A DNA stretch of 64,000 nucleotides, taken from NCBI GenBank assembly GCA_947630805.1, contig CANRIV010000001.1, positions 182,267-246,266 on the forward strand, written 5' to 3'. The DNA is from an uncultured Lachnospiraceae bacterium (GTDB taxonomy: Bacteria; Bacillota; Clostridia; Lachnospirales; Lachnospiraceae). The notes under the pieces were generated by a model. It was not told the DNA's origin. It searched no databases and saw nothing but the letters and a program-made list of their open reading frames with translations. Below are positions 35,410-45,339 of this stretch, in pieces (position 1 is the first letter of the stretch; each line of letters starts with the position of its first letter). A program made the translations under genes and the position numbers.

Positions 35410-35438
35410 TTGTGTATTAAAAATGGTTATATTATAAT
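35410..35438 (+). promoter_or_regulatory. Promoter for pta
   Basis: TTGTGT (35410-35415), a 17-base spacer and consensus TATAAT (35433-35438) lie 42 bases before pta. Confidence 0.65.
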
Positions 35439-35480
35439 AAATAAAGATTGGAAAATATATGAATATAACGGAGGGATATC

Positions 35481-36476
35481 ATGGAATTTATTGAACAGTT
35501 AAAAGAAAAGGCAAGGGCAAACCGAAAAACAATTATACTTCCTGAAGGAATGGACAAGCGTACTTATGAAGCCGCTGAACAGATTGTAAAAGAAGATTTC
35601 GCAGATATTATTTTATTGGCAACGGATGAAGAGCTGGCTCAATACGGCGCAGGATATAACACAGAAGGTATTACAATTATCAACCCCAGAAATTATGTAA
35701 AGACGGAAAGGTATGCCGAAGATTTTTATCAGCTGAGAAAAGCAAAGGGAATGACCAAACAACAGGCTTACGCCATGATTGTAAGCGACCATATGTATTT
35801 TGCATGTATGATGGTAAAAGCCGGAGATGCTGATGGAGTGGTGTCCGGTGCCTGCCATTCTTCTGCCAATACACTGCGTCCCTCTCTACAGATTATAAAA
35901 ACAAAACCGGGTAGTAAGTTAGTATCTGCATTTTTTGTTATTTGCGTACCAAACAAACAAATGGGAGCTGACGGTGTTTTTGTCATGGGAGACTGCGGAC
36001 TCAATCAAAATCCAAATCCAATGCAGCTGGCAGATATTGCGGCCAGCAGTGCTGAATCTTTTGAATACCTCGTGGGAAAAAAAGCCAGAGTTGCAATGCT
36101 TTCCCATTCTTCTTATGGAAGCGCAGCCCATAGTGATGTAGATAAAGTAGTGGAAGCCACAAAGATTGCAAAAAAAGAATATTCTCAATATTTAATTGAC
36201 GGAGAACTTCAAACCGATGCCGCCCTGGTACCGGAAATAGCAGAATTCAAAGCACCCGGCAGTCCGGTGGCAGGAAAAGCCAATGTTCTGGTATTCCCGG
36301 ATTTGGATGCCGGAAATATCGGATATAAACTATTACAGCGGCTGGGACTTGCAGAGGCCTATGGACCTCTGTGTCAGGGCATTGCAAAACCAATCAACGA
36401 CCTGTCCAGAGGATGCAGTGCAAAGGATATTGTAGGCGTTGTGGCAATTACTGCAGTGCAGGCGCAAATTTCATAA
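35481..36476 (+). CDS. pta: Phosphate acetyltransferase
   Basis: Converts acetyl-CoA and phosphate to acetyl phosphate. The 331-residue protein is the short form, without the N-terminal regulatory domains found in E. coli. Blocks include IILPEGMDKRTYEAAEQIV, DGVVSGACHSSANTLRPSLQIIK, FVMGDCGLNQNP, MLSHSSYGSA and the end VLVFPDLDAGNIGYKLLQRLGLAEAYGP with GCSAKDIV. GGAGGG precedes the ATG. ackA is 60 bases downstream, together giving the ATP-yielding acetate branch of fermentation. Confidence 0.96.
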   Translation: MEFIEQLKEKARANRKTIILPEGMDKRTYEAAEQIVKEDFADIILLATDEELAQYGAGYNTEGITIINPRNYVKTERYAEDFYQLRKAKGMTKQQAYAMIVSDHMYFACMMVKAGDADGVVSGACHSSANTLRPSLQIIKTKPGSKLVSAFFVICVPNKQMGADGVFVMGDCGLNQNPNPMQLADIAASSAESFEYLVGKKARVAMLSHSSYGSAAHSDVDKVVEATKIAKKEYSQYLIDGELQTDAALVPEIAEFKAPGSPVAGKANVLVFPDLDAGNIGYKLLQRLGLAEAYGPLCQGIAKPINDLSRGCSAKDIVGVVAITAVQAQIS

Positions 36477-36536
36477 TAAGAGATACAAATACTGCAATAC
36501 TATATAAAAATATATAAGAACAGGAGATTTTCCAAA

Positions 36537-37757
36537 ATGGAAATATTAGTTATTAACTGCGGAAGTTCATCTTTAAAATTTCAATTAATTGATTCCCAAA
36601 CTGAGACGGTCCTTGCAAAAGGACTTTGCGAGCGCATTGGCATAAAAGGCAGTGCAATCACATATCAGTCACACAATGGCGAAAAGGTAACCAGAGAGGT
36701 TGCAATGCCGTCCCACAATGAAGCAATGGATGTCGTTATCCAATCATTGACGGATAAAAAAACAGGTGTTATCGAGGATATGAGTGAAGTAAAAGCCGTG
36801 GGACACAGAGTGGTACACGGCGGGGAATCCTTTTCCAGTTCCGTACTGGCGACTGATGAAATATTAAAAGCGATTGAACAATGCAATGAACTGGCACCGC
36901 TTCATAATCCCGCCAACATTATTGGAATCCGGGCATGTATGAAAATAATGCCGGATACGCCAAATGTCGTAGTTTTCGATACAGCATTTCATCAGACAAT
37001 GCCACAGGAAGCATATCTTTATGGTCTGCCAAGACGTTATTATGATGATTACAAAATCCGCCGTTATGGTTTTCACGGTACCTCACACAGTTATGTTTCA
37101 AAAAGAACAGCTCAGATAATGGGAAAGCCTTACGATTCAATAAAAACAGTCGTGTGCCATCTGGGAAATGGAGCAAGTATTTGTGCAGTGAAAAATGGAA
37201 AATCTGTAGATACCAGCATGGGACTGACACCACTTGCCGGAGTTATGATGGGAACACGTTCCGGAGATATTGATCCCGGCATTATTGAAGTAATTGCACA
37301 GAAAGAAAAAATGTCTGTTTCCCAGGTTGTTAATCTTTTAAATAAAGAATCAGGAATTGCCGGTCTCTCCGGAGTATCCAGTGATTTTAGAGATATTATC
37401 AAAGCGATAGACGCAGGAGATCAGAATTCAAAATCTGCCTTCGATGCTTATGTTCGTACAATTGTAAGATTTGTCGGAAGTTACGTGGCTGTTATGAACG
37501 GTGCAGATGCTATCGTATTCACTGCGGGAGTAGGAGAAAATAACAGTGCACTCAGAAAAGCAGTATGTGAGCACTTCGGATTTTTAGGAATTACAATAGA
37601 TGACAAGGCAAACAGCAAAAACGGAGAAGAGATTATGATTTCCACACCAGATTCTCCTGTCAAAGTTTTTGTTATCCCGACAAACGAGGAATTGGCGATT
37701 GCCCGGGAAACAATGGAAGTGCTTGACAAACAATTAACGGATATGTATAATGGTTAA
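36537..37757 (+). CDS. ackA: Acetate kinase
   Basis: Makes ATP and acetate from acetyl phosphate and ADP. The 406-residue protein has the start MEILVINCGSSSLKFQLID, the catalytic region VGHRVVHGGESF, FDTAFHQTMP, YGFHGTSHSYV, CHLGNGASICAVKNGKSVDTSMGLTPLAG with RSGDIDPG, and FTAGVGENN near the end. All residues expected of the ASKHA fold are in place. AGGAGA precedes the ATG. Confidence 0.97.
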   Translation: MEILVINCGSSSLKFQLIDSQTETVLAKGLCERIGIKGSAITYQSHNGEKVTREVAMPSHNEAMDVVIQSLTDKKTGVIEDMSEVKAVGHRVVHGGESFSSSVLATDEILKAIEQCNELAPLHNPANIIGIRACMKIMPDTPNVVVFDTAFHQTMPQEAYLYGLPRRYYDDYKIRRYGFHGTSHSYVSKRTAQIMGKPYDSIKTVVCHLGNGASICAVKNGKSVDTSMGLTPLAGVMMGTRSGDIDPGIIEVIAQKEKMSVSQVVNLLNKESGIAGLSGVSSDFRDIIKAIDAGDQNSKSAFDAYVRTIVRFVGSYVAVMNGADAIVFTAGVGENNSALRKAVCEHFGFLGITIDDKANSKNGEEIMISTPDSPVKVFVIPTNEELAIARETMEVLDKQLTDMYNG

Positions 37758-37780
37758 AGTGTCTTTGAAAAGAGGATATT

Positions 37781-38305
37781 ATGTTAATTGATTTACACGA
37801 ACTTTTACAGGAGGCAGACGGGGTTAGAAAGTACCATGTTTCCTACGAAAAAAGTTGTTTTAAAACAAAAGGAATGTCTTGTCCGGTGAAGCGAAATACA
37901 TTTTGTTTTTCTTTTCAAAATCAGGGGAAAAAACATGTTTCTTTTCAATGTGACGGGATTATAGTTTTGGAGATGCCGTGCGACAGATGTCTGGAGCCGG
38001 TAGAACAGACAATTAACATTGATTATTTCAAAGATTTGGATTTCAATAAAACCCCGGAAGAAAAAATTGCTGAGTTGGATGAAGAAATTTATCTGGATGG
38101 CACCATATTTGATTCCGAAGTTTTTATTGAGAATGAAGTTCTGGTTAATTTACCTATGAAAGTTCTTTGCAGTCCAGACTGTAAGGGAATTTGCAATAGA
38201 TGCGGCGCTAATCTCAATTTGGGATCTTGTAAGTGTAATAACGCAGAACTGGATCCGAGAATGTCGAAAATTTTAGATGTTTTTCATCAATTTAAGGAGG
38301 TGTAA
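37781..38305 (+). CDS. yceD: YceD/DUF177 family protein
   Basis: A 174-residue protein of a widespread family almost always encoded before rpmF and proposed to act in 23S rRNA or large-subunit maturation. The family motif MPCDRCLEPVEQTI is followed by an acidic region, LVNLPMKVLC, and a C-terminal cysteine cluster CSPDCKGICNRCGANLNLGSCKC that could hold a zinc ion. The rpmF start lies 4 bases after the stop. Confidence 0.9.
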   Translation: MLIDLHELLQEADGVRKYHVSYEKSCFKTKGMSCPVKRNTFCFSFQNQGKKHVSFQCDGIIVLEMPCDRCLEPVEQTINIDYFKDLDFNKTPEEKIAELDEEIYLDGTIFDSEVFIENEVLVNLPMKVLCSPDCKGICNRCGANLNLGSCKCNNAELDPRMSKILDVFHQFKEV

Positions 38306-38308
38306 ACC

Positions 38309-38488
38309 ATGTCTATTTGTCCAAAGAACAAATCTTCCAAAGGTAGAAGAGATAAGAGAAGAGCAAATTGGAAGATGTCAGCTCCAAACCTTGTAAAATG
38401 TAGTAAGTGCGGATCTTTGATGATGCCTCACAGAGTATGCAAGGCATGCGGAAGCTACAATAAAAAAGAAATTGTTTCTGTTGACTAA
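38309..38488 (+). CDS. rpmF: 50S ribosomal protein L32
   Basis: A 59-residue ribosomal protein beginning MSICPKNKSSKGRRDKRRANWK, with a zinc ribbon of CSKCG and CKACG. The four cysteines show it is the zinc-binding form. The start follows AAGGAGG that overlaps the yceD end, so translation is probably coupled. The following hairpin closes this pair. Confidence 0.96.
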   Translation: MSICPKNKSSKGRRDKRRANWKMSAPNLVKCSKCGSLMMPHRVCKACGSYNKKEIVSVD

Positions 38489-38494
38489 TTATAA

Positions 38495-38534
38495 AAATAA
38501 GACTTTGCAAAGAATTGCGAAGTCTTATTTTTTT
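38495..38534 (+). terminator. Terminator after rpmF
   Basis: AAATAAGACTT (38495-38505) pairs with AAGTCTTATTT (38520-38530), loop 14, followed by further Ts to 38534. Confidence 0.8.
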
Positions 38535-38673
38535 GAAAAACAGTGAAAAGCGTCTTTTTGTTTTCCATCTTTGTATTTCACAAAACAATACCGCTGCTTT
38601 TGCAAAAAACATGCATCGAAAAATTATCATGATTTCCCCTCTTGTGTCCTCGCCTTTGATTTTACTCTTATTC

Positions 38674-38702
38674 TTGATTTTATAACCATTTTTTAGTATA
38701 TT
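38674..38702 (+). promoter_or_regulatory. Promoter for plsX
   Basis: TTGATT (38674-38679), a 17-base spacer and TATATT (38697-38702) end 28 bases before the plsX ATG. The upstream 140 bases are T-rich on the plus strand and show no gene. Confidence 0.6.
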
Positions 38703-38730
38703 ATTTTTATGTGTAAAGGAGGAATATTTT

Positions 38731-39750
38731 ATGTCAGCAGCCATCATTGCCTTAGACTGTATGGGCGGGGACAATGCACCCGGTGAAATTGTAAAAGGTG
38801 CTGTTCTTGCAGTGAATGAATATAAAAATATTTATGTAAAATTAGTAGGAAATGCTGAGCAAATCAGCGCTGAATTATCCAAATACACATACGACAGGGA
38901 TGCTTTGGAAGTAGTCAACGCTACAGAAGTCATTGAAACCGGAGAGCCTCCCGTTGCAGCTATTCGAAGAAAAAAAGATTCTTCGCTGGTAAAATGTATG
39001 TATATGGTAAAGCGGGGAGAAGCCGACGCCATGGTTTCCGCAGGCAGTACCGGAGCCAATCTGGTAGGAGGGCACATTATCATCGGACGGATTAAGGGGG
39101 TAGAGAGACCACCTTTGGCCCCTTTGATTCCCACAAAAGATGGTGTTGCACTTTTAATTGATTGCGGTGCTAATGTGGATGCAAGACCTTCCCATTTAAT
39201 CCAATTTGCAAAGATGGGCTCCATCTATATGGAAAACATTGTAGGGGTTAAAAATCCAAGAGTGGGGATTGTAAATATTGGCGCAGAAGAAGAAAAAGGA
39301 AATGCGCTGGTAAAAGAAACATTTCCGCTTTTGCAGAAATTAGACGATATTAATTTTATTGGAAATATAGAGGCGAGGGATATTCCTCAGGGAGCGGCAG
39401 ACGTTATTGTATGCGATGCTTTCGTAGGAAATGTTATTTTGAAATTATATGAAGGTGTTGGAAGTGTTCTGTTAAGTAAAATGAAAGGGACGATGATGTC
39501 CAATTTAAAGACAAAAATTGGTGGACTTCTCATAAAAAAGGAATTAAAAAATACCATGAAGGCCTTCTCTCTGGACAATTACGGAGGAGCTCCCCTGTTG
39601 GGACTGAATGGACTTTTGGTAAAAACACATGGAAGTTCTAAAGCCAATGAAATAAAAAATTCCATTTATCAATGTGCTACATTTCAGAAGATGGATTTAA
39701 ATAATAAGTTTAAAGAAAAACTTTTAGAAAAAAACAAGGAGGTCGAATAA
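38731..39750 (+). CDS. plsX: Phosphate acyltransferase PlsX
   Basis: Makes acyl-phosphate from acyl-ACP, the first step of phospholipid synthesis, feeding PlsY (encoded at 54379). The 339-residue protein starts IIALDCMGGDNAPGEIVKGA and has the blocks MVSAGSTGANLVGG, LIDCGANVDARP and the late VCDAFVGNVILKLYEGV. AAGGAGG precedes the ATG. The stop overlaps the acpP start by one base (TAATG), so the pair is translationally coupled. Confidence 0.96.
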   Translation: MSAAIIALDCMGGDNAPGEIVKGAVLAVNEYKNIYVKLVGNAEQISAELSKYTYDRDALEVVNATEVIETGEPPVAAIRRKKDSSLVKCMYMVKRGEADAMVSAGSTGANLVGGHIIIGRIKGVERPPLAPLIPTKDGVALLIDCGANVDARPSHLIQFAKMGSIYMENIVGVKNPRVGIVNIGAEEEKGNALVKETFPLLQKLDDINFIGNIEARDIPQGAADVIVCDAFVGNVILKLYEGVGSVLLSKMKGTMMSNLKTKIGGLLIKKELKNTMKAFSLDNYGGAPLLGLNGLLVKTHGSSKANEIKNSIYQCATFQKMDLNNKFKEKLLEKNKEVE

Positions 39751-39980
39751 TGGAGTTAGAAAGATTAATCAGTGCGATTGCTGAAGTTTTAAATATGGAT
39801 GAGAGTAAAATATCTGCAGACAGCAAATTTGTAGATGATTTGGGAGCAGATTCTCTGGATGTTCTCGAAATTATTATGGGAATCGAAGATGAATTTGGAA
39901 TTCAGGTGCCAACAGAAGAGGCAGAGAGCATCGTAACAGTAGGAGATGCTTTTGAAAAAATCAAAAAGGCCCTCGAATAA
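39750..39980 (+). CDS. acpP: Acyl carrier protein
   Basis: A 76-residue acidic helical protein that carries fatty acyl chains on phosphopantetheine. The attachment Ser is in GADSLDVLEIIMGIEDEFGI (about residue 36). The gene lies between plsX and rnc, a common clostridial order, and starts in the plsX stop codon with AAGGAGG upstream. Confidence 0.97.
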   Translation: MELERLISAIAEVLNMDESKISADSKFVDDLGADSLDVLEIIMGIEDEFGIQVPTEEAESIVTVGDAFEKIKKALE

Positions 39981-40005
39981 ATATATTTTATCTGGAATTA
40001 TTACG

Positions 40006-40027
40006 AAAGCCCTAGTGATAGGGCTTT
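40006..40027 (+). terminator. Hairpin after acpP without a T run
   Basis: AAAGCCCTA (40006-40014) and TAGGGCTTT (40019-40027) pair perfectly with loop GTGA. The lack of following Ts suggests partial termination or an RNA-processing or stability element between acpP and rnc. Confidence 0.5.
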
Positions 40028-40074
40028 AAGTGCGTTAAAGAAATAAATAAGCTTTTATCGGAAGGAACATAGAA

Positions 40075-40764
40075 ATGAACCAGGATTATTCCCAACTGGA
40101 AAATAAAATCCAATATAAATTTCATAACGAATCATTGCTGATAAACGCATTGACACATACGTCCTTTGCCAATGAGCATAAATATAAAAAAATGAAAGAT
40201 AACGAGAGGCTCGAATTTTTAGGCGACGCAGTACTGGAACTGCTATGCAGTGAATTTTTATATGTCAATATGCCGGACATGCCGGAAGGTGACATGACAA
40301 AACTGCGGGCCAGCCTGGTATGTGAGCCCACGCTGGCAGAGGATGCCCGTCAAATCGGCCTTGAAAAATATATTTATTTGGGAAAAGGCGAAGAGGAAAC
40401 CGGCGGAAGAAAGAGAGATTCCATTATATCAGACGCCTTTGAAGCATTGATTGGTGCAATTTTTCTGGATGGAGGAATCGAGGCTGCAAAAATTTTTGTT
40501 TCAGAGTTTGCCCTGAAAGACATTGACAATAAAAGAATGTTTTATGACGGTAAAACAATTTTGCAGGAGAGAGTCAATGCCGCTAAAATCGGAGAACTAT
40601 CCTATGAAATTATCCGGGAATCCGGACCGGATCACAATAAAACATATAGCGCTGTCGTGAAAATCAACGGAACAGTGATTGGAGATGGCACAGGACATAC
40701 AAAAAAGGCGGCGGAACAGAAAGCGGCATACAATGCCCTGAAAACTTTAGATAAGAGGAATTAA
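40075..40764 (+). CDS. rnc: Ribonuclease III
   Basis: Cleaves double-stranded RNA, including rRNA precursors. The 229-residue protein has the catalytic signature NERLEFLGDAVLEL with the acidic metal ligands, DAFEALIGAIFLDGG, and a C-terminal double-stranded RNA-binding domain (about 155-226: GRK-like TILQERVNAA, then KKAAEQKAAYNAL). smc starts one base after the stop, and ftsY is the next gene, the conserved rnc-smc-ftsY group. Confidence 0.96.
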   Translation: MNQDYSQLENKIQYKFHNESLLINALTHTSFANEHKYKKMKDNERLEFLGDAVLELLCSEFLYVNMPDMPEGDMTKLRASLVCEPTLAEDARQIGLEKYIYLGKGEEETGGRKRDSIISDAFEALIGAIFLDGGIEAAKIFVSEFALKDIDNKRMFYDGKTILQERVNAAKIGELSYEIIRESGPDHNKTYSAVVKINGTVIGDGTGHTKKAAEQKAAYNALKTLDKRN

Positions 40765-40765
40765 C

Positions 40766-43700
40766 ATGTATTTAAAAAATATTGAAATACACGGATTTAA
40801 ATCGTTTGCAAATAAAATAAATTTTGAATTTCACAATGGAATTACAGGCATTGTGGGACCTAACGGCTCTGGAAAAAGCAATGTGGCAGATGCTGTGAGA
40901 TGGGTACTTGGAGAGCAGAAAATCAAGCAGTTGAGAAGTTCCAAAATGGAAGATGTTATTTTTGCCGGAACGGAAAATAGAAAGCCAATGGGGTATGCTT
41001 ATGTTGCAATTACTTTTGACAACTCTGATCATAAACTCAATCTGGATTATAATGAAGTGACAGTATCCAGACGCTTGTTTCGCTCTGGCGAAAGCGAGTA
41101 TATGATTAATGGTACGCAGGTACGACTGAAAGATGTCAATGAACTATTTTATGATACTGGAATCGGAAAAGAAGGATATTCTATTATTGGCCAGGGACAA
41201 ATTGATAAAATTTTAAGTGGAAAACCGGAAGAAAGAAGAGAACTTTTTGATGAGGCTGCCGGCATTGTCAAGTTTAAAAGACGGAAAAATGACGCCATGA
41301 AAAAACTGGATGACCAGAATCAGAATCTCGTGCGTGTTACAGATATTCTGGGAGAACTGGAGCGCCAGGTAATTCCTCTGGAAAAGCAGTGTGAAAAGGC
41401 GAAGAATTACCTGGTTTTAAAAGAACAGTTAAAAATAAATGATGTAAATATGTTTTTGATGGAAATGGATGAAATCAAAAAACGTCTGACACAAATCGAA
41501 GAAAAAATCCAGATTGCATCCTCTGATATGCAGATTGCCAGTGATGAATTTGAAAAGATTAAATCCGATTATACGAAGTTGGAAAAGATGATTGAAGATA
41601 TCAATCATTCTGTGGAGAGCAAACAGCATGATTTAAATGAAGCTGTATTGAATATTGAAAAATTCGAGGGGCAGATTAACGTTATCCGTGAACAGATTCA
41701 TTCTGCAAAAAATAATGAATCTTATATGAATCAACAGATTCATTCCGTAACAGAAAAGATTGAACAGCAAAAAGAGGAATTAGAACAGTCCCAGAAAGAG
41801 AAGGCAGACAACGAAACACTTTTCCATGAGATGCTGAATACACAGTCGCAAACCAACGAAGAGATTGCCGACTATAATGAAAAAATTGTGTTCATGGAAC
41901 AGGATATTGAGGCGCGAAAGGCAGAGATTATTGAGCTTCTCAATGCTAAGGCATTAATCCAGACAAAAATTCAACGATGCGACACACTCTTAGAACAGAT
42001 TAACATCAGAAAATCTCAGTTAAACCAAAAACTGATTGAATTCCAGAGTCAGAAAGATGGACAGGAAAATGTTATTCAGGATTTAGAGCTTCAGATGGAA
42101 ACGGTCCAAAAAGATGTGGAGCAGATTATATCAGCGAGAGATGAATACCAGCAGTCTTTAGAGCAGCTGCGTGCCGAAAATCACGCACTGACAAACCAAT
42201 TATCAAAAAATCAGGAAAAATACCATCAATCTAAATCAAATCTGGAGACATTGAAGAACATTACCGAGCGCTATGAAGGGTATGGAAACAGTATTAAAAA
42301 GGTAATGGAACGAAAAGAAAAGAAAAAGGGGATTATTGGTGTCGTTGCAGATATTATTAAAGTAGATAAAAAATATGAAGTTGCAATTGAGACTGCACTT
42401 GGCGGTAATATTCAGAATATTGTAACAGACACAGAGACAACTGCGAAAGATACGATTGAATACTTAAAGAAAAACCGTTTTGGGAGAGCAACGTTTCTGC
42501 CACTCAGCAGCATGAGCAACAAGACAAATTTTAATGCTCCGGATGCACTCTCAGAAAAAGGCGCTATCGGACTGGCCTGTGAACTGGTCAAAATAAAAAA
42601 AGAATACGAGGGCGTGGCAAAATATCTTTTGGGGAGAGTTTTGGTCGTAGACACGATTGACCATGCGATTTCTATTGAGCGAAAATATAAATATACAGTA
42701 AGAATTGTGACGCTGGAAGGAGAATATCTGAATGTCGGCGGCTCTATCTCCGGCGGTGCATTTAAGAATAACAGCAGCCTCTTGGGAAGGCGTCGTGAAA
42801 TAGAAGAGTTGGAAAAACTATTGGCCGGACTGGCTTCTGAAAAAGAAATGCTGGAGCAGAATATTACAAAAAAACGCGGCGAAATCAGTGCCATCACGGA
42901 AGAGTTGGAAAAAATAGGAAATGCGCTTCAGGAACAGATGCTGATAAAAAATACGATTGAAATGAATTTGAAGCAGGCGAACGACAAAAAAGAAAGTCTT
43001 GTTCTGGAATATCAGGATTATACAAAAGAAAATGACAATATCTCTATAGAAATGAAAGATATTCATAAAAACAGTTCTGCCCTGAATGAAGAACTGAGCG
43101 GAACAGAAGACAGAAGTACACAGCTAGAAAAAGAAGTGCTGGAAAAAACAAAACAGTTAAGCGAATTAAAAGAAATGCTTCAGGAAAAAAATTCTGTTCT
43201 GGAGGAAATGAATATTGAGATTGCAAATTATAAACAGAGACACGAATTTATTGTAGAAAAGATTTCAAAAGATAAAGAAATCATTTCCGGACTGGAAGCA
43301 GAAATAGATACTATCAAAAACAATTCAAAAGAAAATGACAGTGAAATTTCTGCGAGACTGGAAGCAATTCAGCGTCTTACGGAAGAAACACAAAAAACAA
43401 GAAAACTTATAGAAAGTCTGAATTATGAAATAGAAGCTGCAAAACAGGAAAAAGAAAACCAGAGCAGGGAACACAAAGAATTCTTTGAAAAAAGAGAAGC
43501 GCTTTCACAACATATTTCAGAATTGGATAAGGAGCTATACCGTCTGACTTCCCAGAAAGAAGCTTTGGAAGAAAAGTCTGAAAATAAAGAAGCTTATATG
43601 TGGAATGAATATGAAATTACATATCGCAAGGCTACAGAAATGAAAGATGCCCAATTTCATGACAAATCTGTAATCCGGGAAAATATTAATACAATCCGCC

Positions 43701-44326
43701 GGGAAATGAAATCTCTTGGCGATGTGAATATCAATGCGATTGAAGAATTCCGCGAAGTCAATGAAAGATATCAGTTCATGAAAGGGCAGCATGAAGACCT
43801 GATGGAAGCAAAAGAAAATCTTCTTAAGATTATTGACGAACTGGAAGTTGGTATGCGCAAACAGTTTAAAGAAAAATTTGAAGAAATCAAAAAAGAATTT
43901 GACGCTGTATTTAAAGAACTGTTTGGCGGAGGTAAGGGAACGATTGAACTGACAGAGGCAGAAGATATTCTGGATGCCGGAATCAACATTATATCTCAAC
44001 CTCCCGGAAAAAAATTACAAAATATGATGCAGTTGTCCGGCGGAGAAAAAGCCTTGACGGCAATTAGTCTGTTATTTGCCATTCAGAATCTAAAACCGTC
44101 TCCATTTTGTCTTCTGGATGAAATTGAAGCGGCTTTGGATGGCTCAAATGTCATAAGGTTTGCCGAATATTTACATAAGCTTACCCAGAATACACAGTTT
44201 ATTGTAATTACCCACAGACGCGGAACGATGAACTGCGCAGACCGCCTGTACGGTATTACAATGCAGGAAAAGGGAATTTCAGCTTTAGTATCTGTGGATC
44301 TGCTGGAAAAAGATTTAAGCAAATAA
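40766..44326 (+). CDS. smc: Chromosome segregation protein SMC
   Basis: Structural ATPase of the bacterial condensin, working with ScpA and ScpB (11978-13297). The 1186-residue protein has Walker A GPNGSGKSN (about 31-39), a long coiled coil, a hinge around 515-650 (GVVADIIKVDKKYEVAIETALGG to GRVLVVDTIDHA), a returning coil, and the C-terminal head with signature LSGGEKALTA (about 1090) and Walker B FCLLDEIEAALD. Length is typical. No frameshift or stop interrupts it. Confidence 0.97.
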   Translation: MYLKNIEIHGFKSFANKINFEFHNGITGIVGPNGSGKSNVADAVRWVLGEQKIKQLRSSKMEDVIFAGTENRKPMGYAYVAITFDNSDHKLNLDYNEVTVSRRLFRSGESEYMINGTQVRLKDVNELFYDTGIGKEGYSIIGQGQIDKILSGKPEERRELFDEAAGIVKFKRRKNDAMKKLDDQNQNLVRVTDILGELERQVIPLEKQCEKAKNYLVLKEQLKINDVNMFLMEMDEIKKRLTQIEEKIQIASSDMQIASDEFEKIKSDYTKLEKMIEDINHSVESKQHDLNEAVLNIEKFEGQINVIREQIHSAKNNESYMNQQIHSVTEKIEQQKEELEQSQKEKADNETLFHEMLNTQSQTNEEIADYNEKIVFMEQDIEARKAEIIELLNAKALIQTKIQRCDTLLEQINIRKSQLNQKLIEFQSQKDGQENVIQDLELQMETVQKDVEQIISARDEYQQSLEQLRAENHALTNQLSKNQEKYHQSKSNLETLKNITERYEGYGNSIKKVMERKEKKKGIIGVVADIIKVDKKYEVAIETALGGNIQNIVTDTETTAKDTIEYLKKNRFGRATFLPLSSMSNKTNFNAPDALSEKGAIGLACELVKIKKEYEGVAKYLLGRVLVVDTIDHAISIERKYKYTVRIVTLEGEYLNVGGSISGGAFKNNSSLLGRRREIEELEKLLAGLASEKEMLEQNITKKRGEISAITEELEKIGNALQEQMLIKNTIEMNLKQANDKKESLVLEYQDYTKENDNISIEMKDIHKNSSALNEELSGTEDRSTQLEKEVLEKTKQLSELKEMLQEKNSVLEEMNIEIANYKQRHEFIVEKISKDKEIISGLEAEIDTIKNNSKENDSEISARLEAIQRLTEETQKTRKLIESLNYEIEAAKQEKENQSREHKEFFEKREALSQHISELDKELYRLTSQKEALEEKSENKEAYMWNEYEITYRKATEMKDAQFHDKSVIRENINTIRREMKSLGDVNINAIEEFREVNERYQFMKGQHEDLMEAKENLLKIIDELEVGMRKQFKEKFEEIKKEFDAVFKELFGGGKGTIELTEAEDILDAGINIISQPPGKKLQNMMQLSGGEKALTAISLLFAIQNLKPSPFCLLDEIEAALDGSNVIRFAEYLHKLTQNTQFIVITHRRGTMNCADRLYGITMQEKGISALVSVDLLEKDLSK

Positions 44327-44387
44327 TCCCGTAAAACACAGATGGAAAGCGGGTAGAGAAGCAGAAAACAAATCATCAGGAGGAAAT

Positions 44388-45305
44388 ATGGCGGGTAAAT
44401 TTTTTGACAGACTTGTATCAGGATTATCAAAAACAAGAAAGAATATTGTATCAGGATTAAATTCTATTTTTACAGGATTTTCATCGATTGATGAAGATTT
44501 TTATGAAGAGTTGGAAGAAATACTGATTATGAGCGATATTGGCGTGACCGTTACGGAATCGATTCTGGAACAGCTCAAAAAACAGGTAAAAGAATTAAAA
44601 ATTAAAGAGCCGGAAGCGTGTAGAGAACTACTCATAAAAAATATGGAAGCGCAGATGGATATTGGAGAAAATGCGTATGATTTTGAAGATAAAAAATCGG
44701 TTATTCTTATGATCGGGGTAAACGGCGTAGGAAAAACGACTTCGATTGGAAAACTCGCAAGCCAATTTCGCCAAAATGGAAAAAAAGTTGTTCTGGCGGC
44801 AGCGGATACATTCCGGGCTGCGGCGGCAGAACAGTTAAAAGAATGGGCCAACAGAGCAAATGCTGACATTGTTGCGGGAGAAGAAGGCTCTGATCCCGGG
44901 GCCGTTCTGTTTGATGCGATTTCGTCTGCTAAGAATAAAAATGCAGATATTCTTCTCTGTGATACAGCCGGTAGGCTTCACAATAAAAAAAATCTTATGG
45001 AAGAATTAAAAAAAATGGATCGCATTATCGAAAAAGAATACGCCTCTGCCCACAGAGAAAATTTTATCGTATTAGATGCCACGACCGGTCAGAATGCTTT
45101 ATCTCAGGCAAGAGTATTTCAGGAATGTACAGATATTACCGGAGTTATACTGACAAAAATGGACGGGTCCGCAAAAGGCGGAATTGCTGTGGCAATTCAG
45201 GCGGAACTGGGAATTCCGGTAAAATATATTGGTGTGGGCGAGCAAATTGATGATTTGCAGAGATTTGATACCAGAGAATTTGTAGAAGCATTATTTACAG
45301 AATAA
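44388..45305 (+). CDS. ftsY: Signal recognition particle receptor FtsY
   Basis: GTPase that docks Ffh-bound ribosomes at the membrane. The 305-residue protein is the short form, with the N domain first (FFDRLVSGLSKTRKNIVSGL) and no acidic A domain. G motifs include GVNGVGKTTSIGKLA (about 110), DTFRAAAAEQL, DTAGRLHNK, TKMDGSAKGG and GVGEQIDDLQRFD. The partner ffh is about 1.7 kb downstream. AGGAGG precedes the ATG. Confidence 0.97.
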   Translation: MAGKFFDRLVSGLSKTRKNIVSGLNSIFTGFSSIDEDFYEELEEILIMSDIGVTVTESILEQLKKQVKELKIKEPEACRELLIKNMEAQMDIGENAYDFEDKKSVILMIGVNGVGKTTSIGKLASQFRQNGKKVVLAAADTFRAAAAEQLKEWANRANADIVAGEEGSDPGAVLFDAISSAKNKNADILLCDTAGRLHNKKNLMEELKKMDRIIEKEYASAHRENFIVLDATTGQNALSQARVFQECTDITGVILTKMDGSAKGGIAVAIQAELGIPVKYIGVGEQIDDLQRFDTREFVEALFTE

Positions 45306-45339
45306 TTTAATGCGATAGTAGAAAGGACAAATTATAAAT

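Noticed and set aside
38489..38730. FapR operator in front of plsX
   Set aside because: No palindrome resembling the FapR site was found in the T-rich region; only a promoter is supported.
38313..38774. Reverse-strand gene opposite rpmF and the plsX upstream region
   Set aside because: The open frame runs antisense through rpmF and its terminator, has no ribosome site and no recognisable protein features.
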